This document shows positions 6,073-14,168 of a DNA stretch of 23,741 bases, piece after piece. The notes beneath the pieces were generated by a model. That model was not told the DNA's origin. It made no database searches and saw only the letters and a program-made list of their open reading frames with translations. The DNA comes from Dehalococcoidia bacterium (GTDB lineage: Bacteria; Chloroflexota; Dehalococcoidia; GIF9; AB-539-J10): assembly GCA_023128875.1 (NCBI GenBank), contig JAGMDB010000016.1, forward strand, positions 1 to 23,741, read 5' to 3'. Each line of letters opens with the position of its first letter. The first letter of the stretch is position 1. The position numbers and the translations under genes were made by a program.

Positions 6073-7841
6073 GTAGTAGAAAAGTGGAGCCCGTGGATAA
6101 TCAGAAGGAGACGAATCAATCAACTTTGCTTCACATTGAGCTCCCGCTCTCCATGACTGTAAAACAATTAGCCGATGCCCTAAAAGTGGAGCCGGTGAAG
6201 GTTATTAAACAGCTTATGCGCAAGGGCATTATGGTTAACATTAACCAGAGCATTGATTTTGATGCCGCTGCCAAGGTGGCATCGGATTTTGACTATAGGG
6301 TTCAGAAGAAAATAGAACCTCGAGTCATGCCTTCTGCTAAGAGGACAGGAGATAAACTTCAAGCTCGCCCTCCGGTAGTTACTGTGATGGGCCATGTTGA
6401 CCACGGTAAAACAACTCTTCTTGATGCTATTAGGAAGACTAATGTAATTGCTCGTGAGGCAGGAGCCATTACACAACATATTGGTGCTTACCAAACTACA
6501 GTGAACGCGCGTAAAATTACTTTCCTCGATACGCCAGGGCATAAAGCTTTCACTGCTATGAGAGCTCGTGGGGCATATGCCACAGACATTGTTGTATTGG
6601 TGGTTGCTGCGGACGATGGTGTTATGCCCCAGACTGCGGAGGCCATAGACCATGCTAGAGCTGCGGAAGTGCCCATAGTAGTGGCGATTAATAAAATCGA
6701 TAAACCCGATGCCGACTCTGAACGTGTAAAGCAGCAGCTTGCCGATTTGGGTTTAGTCATCGAGGAATGGGGTGGTGATACTGTTTGTGTCCCCATCTCA
6801 GCTAAAAAGGGGCAAGGGATCTCAGATTTACTGGAAAACCTATTTCTTGTTGCTGATATATTGGAGCTAAAAACTGATCCTAATTGTGAGGCAGAAGGTG
6901 TGGTTATTGAGGCAAAACTAGATAAAACTAGAGGCCCCTCGGCTACTCTCTTAATCCAGAAAGGCACTCTCGAATCGGGCAACGTCATAGTAGTTGGCAA
7001 TACCTGGGGCAAAATCAAGGCTATATTCGACGACAAAGGAAAGAGGATTAAGAAAGCTGAGCCATCGACTCCTGTTGAAATTCTTGGCTTAAATAGCGTG
7101 CCAGATGCAGGAGAGAGCTTTACAGTAGTTGCTGATGAGCGTCACGCACGAGGTATTGTAGGTAAACATGAGGCTGCGCGAGCTCGTGTGCCTTTAAGTT
7201 TAAGCACCCTCTCCAGTCAAATAAGCGATGGGCGGGTGAAAGACCTCAATATAGTTTTGAAGGCGGATGTCCATGGTAGCATCGAGCCAATAAAGAACTC
7301 CATAGAACAATTGAATACAGAAAAGGTGAGGGTTAAGGTGATACATGCTGCTAGTGGCAGCATTACAGAGAGCGACGTACTTTTGGCTTCAGCTTCTAAA
7401 GGTATTCTCGTAGGCTTTAATAGCGATCTAGCGCCAGGTGCACAACAGCTAGCCGAAATAGAAGGGACAAGTATTCGGAGATATGATGTAATCTACAAAT
7501 TAGAGGATGATATAAGTAAAGCATTAGAGGGAATGCTTGAGCCAACCTACGCCGAAGTGCTGGGAGGGTATGCTGAGGTGCGAGCTATATTTTCTGGTAC
7601 TAAGCGGAGCAAGGTAGTAGGAGCTTATATCAGGGAAGGCAAGGTATGGCGAGATGCCAAAGCCAAAATATTGCGACAAAATGAGGTGGTCTGCGAAACC
7701 AGAGTCTCCAGTTTAAGGCGTTTCAAAGAAGATGTCACTGAAGTAGCTGCTGGTCTTGAATGTGGTGTAGGTATAGAAGGGAGCACCGATCTATATGTTG
7801 GCGACGTTATTGAGTTTTATAGAAGGGAAAGGGTAAGCTAG
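6069..7841 (+). CDS. infB: Translation initiation factor IF-2
   Basis: GTPase (590 aa) that brings initiator tRNA to the 30S subunit and promotes 50S joining. An IF2 N-terminal domain (about residues 23-75) is followed directly by the G domain: G1 GHVDHGKTTL (108-117), G3 DTPGH (154-158), G4 NKID (208-211), then SAKKG as G5. Domains II, III and C2 follow, with VKVIHAASGSITESDVLLA and LEPTYAEVLGGYAEVR recognisable. It lacks the long repetitive N-terminal extension of E. coli or actinobacterial IF-2, so it is a short form. The start is TTG at 6069, overlapping the ylxR stop by four bases, with AAGGAAGG about 5 bases upstream supporting it. Confidence 0.97.
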   Translation: MSSRKVEPVDNQKETNQSTLLHIELPLSMTVKQLADALKVEPVKVIKQLMRKGIMVNINQSIDFDAAAKVASDFDYRVQKKIEPRVMPSAKRTGDKLQARPPVVTVMGHVDHGKTTLLDAIRKTNVIAREAGAITQHIGAYQTTVNARKITFLDTPGHKAFTAMRARGAYATDIVVLVVAADDGVMPQTAEAIDHARAAEVPIVVAINKIDKPDADSERVKQQLADLGLVIEEWGGDTVCVPISAKKGQGISDLLENLFLVADILELKTDPNCEAEGVVIEAKLDKTRGPSATLLIQKGTLESGNVIVVGNTWGKIKAIFDDKGKRIKKAEPSTPVEILGLNSVPDAGESFTVVADERHARGIVGKHEAARARVPLSLSTLSSQISDGRVKDLNIVLKADVHGSIEPIKNSIEQLNTEKVRVKVIHAASGSITESDVLLASASKGILVGFNSDLAPGAQQLAEIEGTSIRRYDVIYKLEDDISKALEGMLEPTYAEVLGGYAEVRAIFSGTKRSKVVGAYIREGKVWRDAKAKILRQNEVVCETRVSSLRRFKEDVTEVAAGLECGVGIEGSTDLYVGDVIEFYRRERVS

Positions 7842-7850
7842 AGCAGGAAA

Positions 7851-7895
7851 TGAAGAATCTCAGAGATCCCTCGCTAAGCTCAGAATGACAGGGGG
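7851..7895 (-). repeat. Dispersed palindromic-type repeat (TGTCATTCTGAG family), copy 1
   Basis: Read on the minus strand it contains TGTCATTCTGAG followed, after a few bases, by GCGAGGGATCTC and GAGATTCTTC. This matches in outline the widespread bacterial interspersed repeat whose core is CATTCTGAGCGAAGCGAAGAATCTC. It has an internal ATCTC/GAGAT inverted repeat. It fills the 71-base gap between infB and rbfA, 17 bases before the rbfA start, without evidence of its own gene. A related copy lies inside purH (22174-22203). Confidence 0.6.
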
Positions 7896-7912
7896 ATTCA
7901 TAGGAGATTTGG

Positions 7913-8260
7913 ATGTCTAGACGTACTGAACGACTAAACAAACTTATCAAGCAAGAAATCAGTGATTTGCTTGAGCGCAAGGTAGATGATCCAAGACTGA
8001 ATAATCTTATCTCAGTAACGGAAGTTTCAGTTTCACCTGATCTTAGATATGCCAAAGTATTTGTTAGCATTCTGGGAAACGAAGAAAATAAAACTGACAT
8101 GTTAACAGGCTTTACTGCTGCTTCAGGGTTCTTGCGTAAGAAATTAGCTTCACGCCTAAAGTTGAAGTGCACTCCGCAGATTAGCTTCCACTGTGATGAT
8201 TCTATTGAGCACGGGGCAAGAGTATCCGAATTGTTCAACCGGGTTAACAGTATTGAATAG
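7913..8260 (+). CDS. rbfA: Ribosome-binding factor A
   Basis: A 115-aa 30S-maturation factor with a single KH-like domain that binds near the 16S rRNA 5' helix. Family features are the start SRRTERLNKLIKQEISDLL, DPRLNNLISVTEVSVSPDLRYAKVFVS near residue 27, and the C-terminal LKCTPQISFHCDDSIEHGARV. The ATG at 7913 follows AGGAGATTTGG. Its position after infB is standard, although a repeat element separates the two here. No truB or ribF follows; the next 395 bases hold only a decayed gene. Confidence 0.94.
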   Translation: MSRRTERLNKLIKQEISDLLERKVDDPRLNNLISVTEVSVSPDLRYAKVFVSILGNEENKTDMLTGFTAASGFLRKKLASRLKLKCTPQISFHCDDSIEHGARVSELFNRVNSIE

Positions 8261-8355
8261 TTTGAGTTTTTGGGGCAAGACTGGGATATTGACATTGTTG
8301 TATATGATAAAGTAAGGTAGATGAATGCTGGCTAAGAGAAAGGGGGTAATTTTTC

Positions 8356-8495
8356 ATGCAGGTGGATTGCTTGAAGTGTCGTGTAGAGAGAGTCATTGAA
8401 AATTCGACTTCATTATTATTGAGAACCGGAAGTCACCAATTCACGGAATCTGTTATGTATATGAGACCAAGGCATTTATGATTGGTGAAACTTAA
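8356..8495 (+). pseudogene. Frameshifted remnant of a DUF5679-like small zinc-ribbon protein
   Basis: An ATG at 8356, preceded by AAAGGGGG, opens MQVDCLKCRVERVIE with a CxxC pair. The frame then loses register: it stops at 8481 in the first frame, while the -1 frame continues from about 8402 as ENRKSPIHGICYVYETKAF and ends MIGET at 8495. Joined, the two parts resemble the DUF5679 layout (CxKC, then G-C-P-V-C-GTK-F-IG). In the second half the expected CPVC has become CYVY, so the second metal pair is lost as well. One missing base near 8400-8415 would explain the shift. A TTGACA box at 8289-8294 upstream has only a weak -10. The family is recalled from memory and the alignment is by eye. Confidence 0.5.
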
Positions 8496-8656
8496 TTTCC
8501 TTAGAGTGGCAGAGGGGACTAAAGGAAACAATCTTCAGCTAGTTTCTTCGTGGTGCTAGAATAAGTCAGAGGTGTTGTTTGTGCTGTTTGAGCAACTAAA
8601 GCCGTATAACTATTAAGCAATGGTATTTCTATCTAAGAAAGAAGGAGAAGCAAATT
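8496..8656 (+). other. Intergenic region upstream of inositol-phosphate synthase
   Basis: No open reading frame of note. Possible -10 boxes are TAGAAT (8557-8562) and TATAAC (8605-8610), each with a poor -35, so the promoter of the next gene probably lies here but cannot be placed firmly. No terminator hairpin was seen after rbfA or the pseudogene. Confidence 0.35.
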
Positions 8657-9760
8657 ATGGGAATGATAAATGTGGCTATCATAGGTGTTGGTAACTGTGC
8701 CTCGTCACTTGTTCAGGGAGTGTATTATTACAAAAATGCTAAAGAGGATGAATTTGTCCCCGGCTTAATGCACGTCACGCTGGGAGGCTACCATGTAAGT
8801 GATATTAACTTCGTGGCTGCATTTGATGTGGACAAGAACAAAGTAGGCAAGGACCTGGCTAAAGCTATTTGCACCTCGCCTAACAATACTCTCAAGTTTT
8901 GCGATGTGCCCAAAACCGGAGTCAAAGTCGATCGTGGTATGACCCACGACGGGCTTGGTAAATATCTCTCTCAAATCATTACCAAAGCGCCAGGCCCAAC
9001 AGCCGATATGGTAAGCATCCTCAGGGAGACTAAAACTGATGTAGTGATTAACTATTTGCCTGTAGGAAGCGAGGAGGCAACCAAGTGGTATATAGAGCAG
9101 GTGCTGGCTAGCGGCTGCGGCTTTATCAATTGCATACCAGTCTTCACTGCTCGTGAGTCTTACTGGCAAAACCGATTTGCTGAGCGTGGATTGCCTGTTA
9201 TTGGTGATGATATCAAATCTCAAGTTGGTGCTACTATTACTCATCGGGTATTAACCAGGCTTTTCCATGACCGTGGTGTTAAATTGGAACGAACTTATCA
9301 ACTGAATTTCGGTGGTAATACTGATTTCTACAATATGTTGGAGAGAGAGCGCCTGGAATCCAAGAAAATCTCCAAGACAAATGCTGTTACTTCGCAGTTA
9401 GACTATGACATGGGCCCTGACAATATCCATGTTGGCCCTAGTGATTATGTCCCTTGGTTAACAGACCGCAAGTTTTGCTATATAAGAATGGAGGGGCGCA
9501 CCTTTGGCGATGTTCCCTTAAATTTGGAACTGAAGATGGAGGTATGGGATAGCCCTAATTCAGCGGGAGTGGTTATTGATGCTATAAGATGCTGCAAATT
9601 GGCTTTAGACCGTGGCCTAAGTGGAGCTATAGCGGCACCCTCGGCATACTTTATGAAATCTCCGCCAATCCAATATTCCGATGCTGAAGCTCGCTTGAGG
9701 ACTGAAACATTTATCACGGGGGAAAAGCAGGAAGAGCCTATTTCGCTGCCTGCCCCATAG
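8657..9760 (+). CDS. ino1: Inositol-3-phosphate synthase (1L-myo-inositol-1-phosphate synthase)
   Basis: NAD-dependent enzyme that converts glucose 6-phosphate to inositol phosphate, the first step to inositol lipids or inositol-based solutes. At 367 aa it has the short actinobacterial/archaeal-type length. Visible are the Rossmann motif [16 protein letters not shown] (about 5-20), [15 protein letters not shown] (about 133-147), [17 protein letters not shown] (about 176-192), the [11 protein letters not shown] stretch near residue 215, and AEARLRTE near the C-terminus. AAGGAG lies upstream of the ATG at 8657. It is followed by a glycosyltransferase and a CDP-alcohol phosphatidyltransferase, consistent with inositol phospholipid synthesis. 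Confidence 0.93.
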   Translation: MGMINVAIIGVGNCASSLVQGVYYYKNAKEDEFVPGLMHVTLGGYHVSDINFVAAFDVDKNKVGKDLAKAICTSPNNTLKFCDVPKTGVKVDRGMTHDGLGKYLSQIITKAPGPTADMVSILRETKTDVVINYLPVGSEEATKWYIEQVLASGCGFINCIPVFTARESYWQNRFAERGLPVIGDDIKSQVGATITHRVLTRLFHDRGVKLERTYQLNFGGNTDFYNMLERERLESKKISKTNAVTSQLDYDMGPDNIHVGPSDYVPWLTDRKFCYIRMEGRTFGDVPLNLELKMEVWDSPNSAGVVIDAIRCCKLALDRGLSGAIAAPSAYFMKSPPIQYSDAEARLRTETFITGEKQEEPISLPAP

Positions 9761-9901
9761 GCAACTAAACTCGAGAAACAAACCTTATTTTCGTGGCAAA
9801 ATTGCTAATCTCAAATTGTGCAACTTTAAACAGAGCCAGGTGTTAGATTGTTTTGCTTGTTGAGATTTAACAAAGGCTAGCCGAACCCAGAGGGGGCTAA
9901 G

Positions 9902-10996
9902 ATGATAAGCTTGGTCGTGACAGAAGGTTCTGGGGCGATGGATATCTATTCTCAGAAACTTGCTGAGAAACTGGATGTCCCTAAAGTCCATACAGATATC
10001 TACCACAAGATAGCTAATCGTTTCAATATCTCCTGGTTCTCACCAAATGCACTAAGGACTATCGCAGAGGACCGGAGCTTTGTAAAAACACTAAATAACC
10101 TGAATGGCATAACCCACTTGCCCAATCAGCACCTGGGGCGATACGGAAACTTTCTTAGAATGCCGTACATCATAACTGTGCACGACCTCATCAGGTATCT
10201 TGATCTTAAGGAGGACAGAGCATATATTCATCATCCTAACCACAGAGATGAATTTTACTTGAATTGTGATTACAAAGGCGTCAAGAAAGCAGCGAGAATA
10301 ATAGCAGTATCTGAGGCCACGAAAGGAGACCTGATCCATCACCTCGGGATACCTGGGGACCGAATAAGCGTTATCTATCCCGGTGTTGACCACGCAACTT
10401 TCAGGCCATCGCTCCAATCAAGTAACTTTGAATACTCCTACATACTGTTTGTCGGTTCAGAGCACCCCAGGAAGAATCTATTAACTGTGCTCAGAGCATT
10501 TAGCAGACTCAAAAAGCAACCAAGCTTTAACAATCTAAAGCTAATCAAAGTGGGCAAGGCCGGAGGGCGAGAAGCAGATTTCAGGAAACAGTCAATGAAG
10601 GTTATCAATGCTCTAAATTTAGATGGAGAGGTAATATTCACTGAGACTGTTTCTAAGGAAGATTTGAGGACATACTACTGCAACGCTAAGTGTTTCGTTT
10701 TCCCTTCCTTGTATGAAGGCTTTGGCTTTCCTCCTTTGGAAGCAATGGCTTGTGGCTGCTCAGTGATAACCTCCGATAGCTCCTCATTGCCAGAGGTAGT
10801 AGGCGAAGCAGCAATCAAGGTTCCCCCTCATGATATTGAGAGGTTAACAGACGCTCTAAGGGAAGTCCTCACCAATCGGCAGCTCAGGGAGAGCCTTATT
10901 GCCAGAGGGATAAGCCAAGCTGCTAGATTCTCTTGGGAGCAAACAGCACAAAAAACTCTCCAGGTATATGAAGAAGTGGAGAAAGGTTTCCACTGA
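9902..10996 (+). CDS. GT4-family glycosyltransferase
   Basis: A 364-aa GT-B-fold retaining glycosyltransferase. The C-terminal nucleotide-sugar half shows [17 protein letters not shown] (about 184-200), the E-x7-E motif EGFGFPPLE (272-280) and [19 protein letters not shown] just after. The N-terminal acceptor half carries [14 protein letters not shown] (about 88-101) and [14 protein letters not shown] (about 131-144). There is no signal peptide or membrane segment, so it works at the cytoplasmic side. AGAGGGGG precedes the ATG at 9902. Its place between inositol-phosphate synthase and the phosphatidyltransferase suggests sugar transfer to an inositol lipid or phosphate (PimA-like role), but donor and acceptor cannot be read from the sequence. 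Confidence 0.85.
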   Translation: MISLVVTEGSGAMDIYSQKLAEKLDVPKVHTDIYHKIANRFNISWFSPNALRTIAEDRSFVKTLNNLNGITHLPNQHLGRYGNFLRMPYIITVHDLIRYLDLKEDRAYIHHPNHRDEFYLNCDYKGVKKAARIIAVSEATKGDLIHHLGIPGDRISVIYPGVDHATFRPSLQSSNFEYSYILFVGSEHPRKNLLTVLRAFSRLKKQPSFNNLKLIKVGKAGGREADFRKQSMKVINALNLDGEVIFTETVSKEDLRTYYCNAKCFVFPSLYEGFGFPPLEAMACGCSVITSDSSSLPEVVGEAAIKVPPHDIERLTDALREVLTNRQLRESLIARGISQAARFSWEQTAQKTLQVYEEVEKGFH

Positions 10997-11345
10997 TTCT
11001 TCGAACTGCGTGCATGTTTAATTCTCTTTGCCAAATAAGCTATACTTCGACATTGCACTTTTATCCCTAAGAACTTACTTAGTAAGATTAAGAGAAGGCT
11101 AATCGACGAGAGAATGACTTTCACAAGCCAACTGTAAAATGCTTGGTATACATCTGCGCGATGTTATCGGGGGCTCTGATCATCGTTCCCTGAGCAAAGA
11201 GAATGTGGATTGGGAAATGGCTGCTACGCATTTGCCTCGCAAAGCAATTAAGGTTTGTGAATTTGCTGAGTGGAGTGAGGAAAAATAAATTCAATGTGTG
11301 GTTAACCTGCTGCAAGAGAACAAGGTAGCAGGTTAGCTGAGGCGA
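10997..11345 (+). other. 349-base intergenic region between the glycosyltransferase and phosphatidyltransferase
   Basis: No convincing gene. A 49-codon open frame (11139-11288) starts MLGIHLRDVIGG and ends FAEWSEEK, but it has no ribosome site and no family I recognise; it could be a relic. A small CTTAC-TTA-GTAAG hairpin lies around 11078-11090. The 3' end holds a clear 9-base inverted repeat (listed separately). The length and lack of coding signal contrast with the compact genes around it. Confidence 0.4.
11303..11335 (+). repeat. Inverted repeat (hairpin) just upstream of the phosphatidyltransferase
   Basis: TAACCTGCT (11303-11311) and AGCAGGTTA (11327-11335) are perfect 9-base arms around a 15-base loop. 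No T-run follows, so it is not a normal intrinsic terminator. It ends three bases before the GAGG ribosome site (11339-11342) of the next gene, so it could affect translation or mark an operator. Confidence 0.6.
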
Positions 11346-11351
11346 GTGCAA

Positions 11352-11942
11352 ATGCCAAACTTACTAGAGCTTCGAGGAAAATTAGGCTCATACATTACCA
11401 GGCCAATAATCGGGAGCTTGGACAAGAGTGGAATAAAGCCCACTACTCTCACCTTTACAGGCTTAGCCATAGATATTGGTGCAGCTTATGTCATTGCCAC
11501 CAGCCATTTTTTCCTTGGCGGGGTTTTGATTTTAATTTCTGGTCTATTTGACCTCCTTGATGGAGCACTGGCTCGTTTCGCTAATCAAGCTACAAAATTT
11601 GGTGCTATCCTGGACTCCACGGTTGACCGCATTTCCGAAGCAGCAATACTTTGTGGCCTTTTGATTTGGTATTTGTCAAAAGGGGCTACTTCAGAGATTG
11701 TAGCTATTTTTGCCGCCTTGGTTGGTTCCTTCCTTGTTAGCTATATAAGAGCTAGGGCAGAGGGGCTAGGTTTGGAATGCCGAGTTGGTTTGTTTACCAG
11801 AGCTGAAAGGGTTATAGTATTAGCAGTAGGTTTGCTGGTAAACCAGGTTTTTATTGCTTTATGGATTTTGGTGATTTTCGTTTATGTCACTGTAGCTCAA
11901 AGGTTACTTTACTTACGGAAGCAAGCAAAAATTAGGAGGTAG
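11352..11942 (+). CDS. CDP-alcohol phosphatidyltransferase, probable phosphatidylinositol-phosphate synthase
   Basis: Integral membrane enzyme (196 aa from this start) that condenses a CDP-diacylglycerol-type donor with an alcohol. The complete family signature D-x2-D-G-x2-A-R-x8-G-x3-D-x3-D is seen as DLLDGALARF...KFGAILDSTVDR (about residues 60-86 of the chosen protein). About five or six hydrophobic segments surround it. Inositol-phosphate synthase two genes upstream makes inositol phosphate the likely acceptor, rather than glycerol phosphate (PgsA). The frame also allows GTG at 11346, but GAGG at 11339-11342 is three bases from that GTG and nine from the ATG at 11352, so the ATG is preferred. 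The gene's end contains the AGGAGGT ribosome site of purA. Confidence 0.85.
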   Translation: MPNLLELRGKLGSYITRPIIGSLDKSGIKPTTLTFTGLAIDIGAAYVIATSHFFLGGVLILISGLFDLLDGALARFANQATKFGAILDSTVDRISEAAILCGLLIWYLSKGATSEIVAIFAALVGSFLVSYIRARAEGLGLECRVGLFTRAERVIVLAVGLLVNQVFIALWILVIFVYVTVAQRLLYLRKQAKIRR

Positions 11943-11946
11943 CTAG

Positions 11947-13233
11947 ATGTCTGTTATAGCTGTTGTGGGAGGCCAGTGGGGTGACGAGGGAAAAGGGAAG
12001 ATAATCGATTTTCTGGCTGAGAAAGTTGAAGTAGTGGTTCGTTTCTCGGGTGGTGACAATGCCGGTCATACGGTAATTAACCCATACGGTGAGTTCAGAA
12101 TGCATCTTGTGCCCTCAGGCATTTTTTACCCACAGGTGACCTGTATTATCGGCAATGGAGTAGTCATTAATCCAGCAGTGCTTCTTACAGAACTGGATGA
12201 GCTTCGAAACCGCCGTGTGGATATAAATCAGCTTATTATTAGCGACCGTGCCCATCTCATCATGCCTTATCACATCCTCCTCGACGGATTGGAGGAGGAA
12301 AGGCGTGGTAAGGGAGCTTTAGGCACTACACGCAGAGGTATTGGCCCTGCCTTTGCTGATAAAGTAGCTCGTTTGGGAATCCGTGCTGGGAGTTTATTAG
12401 ACAGGAATATATTTCTGAAGCAGCTAAGCTCAACCCTCGAAGTTAAAAACGCTATTCTTACCAAAGTATATCAGCACCCTCCCTTGCTTTTGGAAGAAAT
12501 TTTTGAACAATATTGTCACTATGGAGAGCTGTTAACTCCATTTATCAAGGAGACTGTCTCCATGCTTGGCCGAGCGATGGCAAGAGGAAAACCAATCTTA
12601 CTGGAGGGTGCACAGGGAACTTTACTTGATCCTGATTTTGGCACATATCCCTATGTAACTTCTTCTTCGCCGTTAGCCGGAGGAGGTTCTATTGGAACGG
12701 GCATAGGTCCAAGGGCATTTGATCGCGTTATAGGTGTATTCAAAGCTTACATCACTAGAGTGGGCAGTGGTCCCATGCCTACAGAGCTGCAGGACAAAGT
12801 GGGCGAACTCATACGAGAAAAAGCCCACGAATATGGCACTACGACAGGGAGGCCACGACGCTGCGGCTGGTTTGATGCCGTGGCCGGCCGCTTCAGCGTT
12901 CAAGTAAATGGCTTCAGCGATATAGCTTTAACCCACCTTGATGTTTATGATGGTTTTCCTTCAATTAAAATATGCACGGCATATAGATTTGATAACAATG
13001 TCCTAGATTCTTTTCCTAGCGATGCAGCCATACTAGAGAAATGCCAACCAATCTATGAAGAATTGCCTGGCTGGCAAGTGGCAACAAGCGAAATCCGTGA
13101 TTTTGCTCAGCTTCCTTCAGAAGCCCACCGTTACATAGCTAGGCTTGAGGAACTCCTCTCTTGCCCTGTTAGCTGTATTGCTGTAGGACCAAAGAGAAAG
13201 CAACTGGTAGAAGTGAGACCCCTTCTTCCTTGA
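11947..13233 (+). CDS. purA: Adenylosuccinate synthetase
   Basis: GTP-dependent conversion of IMP and aspartate to adenylosuccinate, the first committed step to AMP (428 aa, normal length). The N-terminal loop GGQWGDEGKGK (8-18) gives catalytic Asp13; GGDNAGHTV gives catalytic His41. Further motifs are GTTRRGIGPAF near residue 125, LLEGAQGTLLDPDFGTYPYVTSS near residue 218, GTTTGRPRRCGW near residue 298 and the C-terminal VGPKRKQLV. AGGAGGT precedes the ATG at 11947 inside the previous gene, so it is likely co-transcribed. Three other purine genes lie about 5 kb downstream. It converges with dapA, separated by a repeat. Confidence 0.97.
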   Translation: MSVIAVVGGQWGDEGKGKIIDFLAEKVEVVVRFSGGDNAGHTVINPYGEFRMHLVPSGIFYPQVTCIIGNGVVINPAVLLTELDELRNRRVDINQLIISDRAHLIMPYHILLDGLEEERRGKGALGTTRRGIGPAFADKVARLGIRAGSLLDRNIFLKQLSSTLEVKNAILTKVYQHPPLLLEEIFEQYCHYGELLTPFIKETVSMLGRAMARGKPILLEGAQGTLLDPDFGTYPYVTSSSPLAGGGSIGTGIGPRAFDRVIGVFKAYITRVGSGPMPTELQDKVGELIREKAHEYGTTTGRPRRCGWFDAVAGRFSVQVNGFSDIALTHLDVYDGFPSIKICTAYRFDNNVLDSFPSDAAILEKCQPIYEELPGWQVATSEIRDFAQLPSEAHRYIARLEELLSCPVSCIAVGPKRKQLVEVRPLLP

Positions 13234-13240
13234 GCAGCCT

Positions 13241-13288
13241 TCCCTCACCCTAATTCTGTTTCTTGTGGGAGAGAGAAGCGAGGGGTAA
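13241..13288. repeat. Dispersed palindromic-type repeat (CCCTCACCCTAA family) at the purA/dapA junction
   Basis: TCCCTCACCCTAATTCTG followed by GTGGGAGAGAGAAGCGAGGGG has the outline of a common interspersed bacterial repeat with CCCTCACCCTAACCCTCTCCC / GGGAGAGGG...GAGGG arms, here imperfect. It fills the 16-base purA-dapA gap and runs into dapA: the last 12 dapA codons (LPLASLSHKKQN) and its stop are encoded by it. It may also act as a structured 3' end for both convergent genes. Confidence 0.5.
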
Positions 13289-14167
13289 GTCGATTTTGTA
13301 ATTTTTTAACGTTGCCCGAATAATCTCGGCTGATTTTTCGTCAGGCTTGACCAAAGGTAAGCGAGGTTTGCCTGCCGGAAAACCAAGGTAATTTAGGGCA
13401 TACTTAACAGGCATAGGGTTAGGGTTAACGAACATAGCATTTATTAAAGGCAACAAGTGACGGTGAATACTAGCTGCCTCCTGAGTTCTACTGCTAAGAA
13501 ATCTCTCTATCATTTCTTTTATCTGGATCCCCACTAAATGTGAGGCAACACTGATTACACCATAGCCTCCCAAAGCGAGAATAAGCAAGGTGTCACCATC
13601 ATTGCCGCTATAAACTAAGAAGCCGTCTCTGGTTCCCTGCACGATCTCAGCTACCTGACGAAGATTACCACTGGCTTCTTTTACACCCACGATATTATCA
13701 ATCTGGCTTAGCTTGATTACAGTATCGGAATCGAGGTTAGCCACTGTGCGTGACGGCACATTATAAAGAATGCAAGGCAAAGTAGTGGCTTGAGCAATAG
13801 CTTCAAAATGCTCAAATAAGCCTTGCTGGGTTGGCCGATTATAGTAAGGGACTACTAAAAGACAAGCGTCAACTCCAATCCTCTCTGCCTCTTTAGTTAG
13901 CTCTTGGCTCTCTCTGGTATTGTAACTGCCAGTGCCAGCTATTATTGTCCCGCGGTTAGCTATCGCTGACTTCACCTCAGTGAAAAGACGTAATTTTTCT
14001 TCGCGACTGAGAGTGGGAGATTCCCCGGTTGTACCAGAGATTATCAAACCATCGCTACCTGAATCAAGCAAAGCTCGAGCTAAATTCTTAGCCTGCTCAT
14101 AATCAACTTCACCTTCAGCGTCAAAAGGTGTAACCATAGCTGTTAATAAGCGACCTGGGTTTTTCAT
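13250..14167 (-). CDS. dapA: 4-hydroxy-tetrahydrodipicolinate synthase
   Basis: Condenses pyruvate with aspartate semialdehyde, the first step of the diaminopimelate/lysine branch (305 aa, cytoplasmic tetramer in the family). Key features are GTTGESPTL (45-53) with the active-site threonines, YNVPSRT with Tyr135, and GVKEASGN with Schiff-base Lys163. The barrel opening LLTAMVTPFDAEGEVD is typical. GGAGG precedes the ATG at 14167, one base after the asd stop. It is the last gene of the rpsO-pnp-dapB-asd-dapA series. Oddity: the C-terminal 12 residues come from a dispersed repeat at 13241-13288, so the natural end has been replaced or extended. Confidence 0.96.
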   Translation of the reverse strand: MKNPGRLLTAMVTPFDAEGEVDYEQAKNLARALLDSGSDGLIISGTTGESPTLSREEKLRLFTEVKSAIANRGTIIAGTGSYNTRESQELTKEAERIGVDACLLVVPYYNRPTQQGLFEHFEAIAQATTLPCILYNVPSRTVANLDSDTVIKLSQIDNIVGVKEASGNLRQVAEIVQGTRDGFLVYSGNDGDTLLILALGGYGVISVASHLVGIQIKEMIERFLSSRTQEAASIHRHLLPLINAMFVNPNPMPVKYALNYLGFPAGKPRLPLVKPDEKSAEIIRATLKNYKIDLPLASLSHKKQN

Positions 14168-14168
14168 T

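Noticed and set aside
6488..7036. 182-aa minus-strand open frame within infB
   Set aside because: It lies entirely across the IF-2 G domain and its product is Ser/Thr/Ala-rich, as expected for an antisense shadow.
7807..8295. 162-aa minus-strand open frame over rbfA
   Set aside because: It is antisense to rbfA and its CHSELSEGSL stretch is just the translated dispersed repeat.
8765..9244. 159-aa minus-strand open frame within ino1
   Set aside because: It is antisense to a well-supported enzyme and has no recognisable domain.
11139..11288. 49-codon plus-strand frame (MLGIHLRDVIGG...)
   Set aside because: There is no ribosome site, no known family and no partner gene; kept only as a possible relic in the intergenic note.
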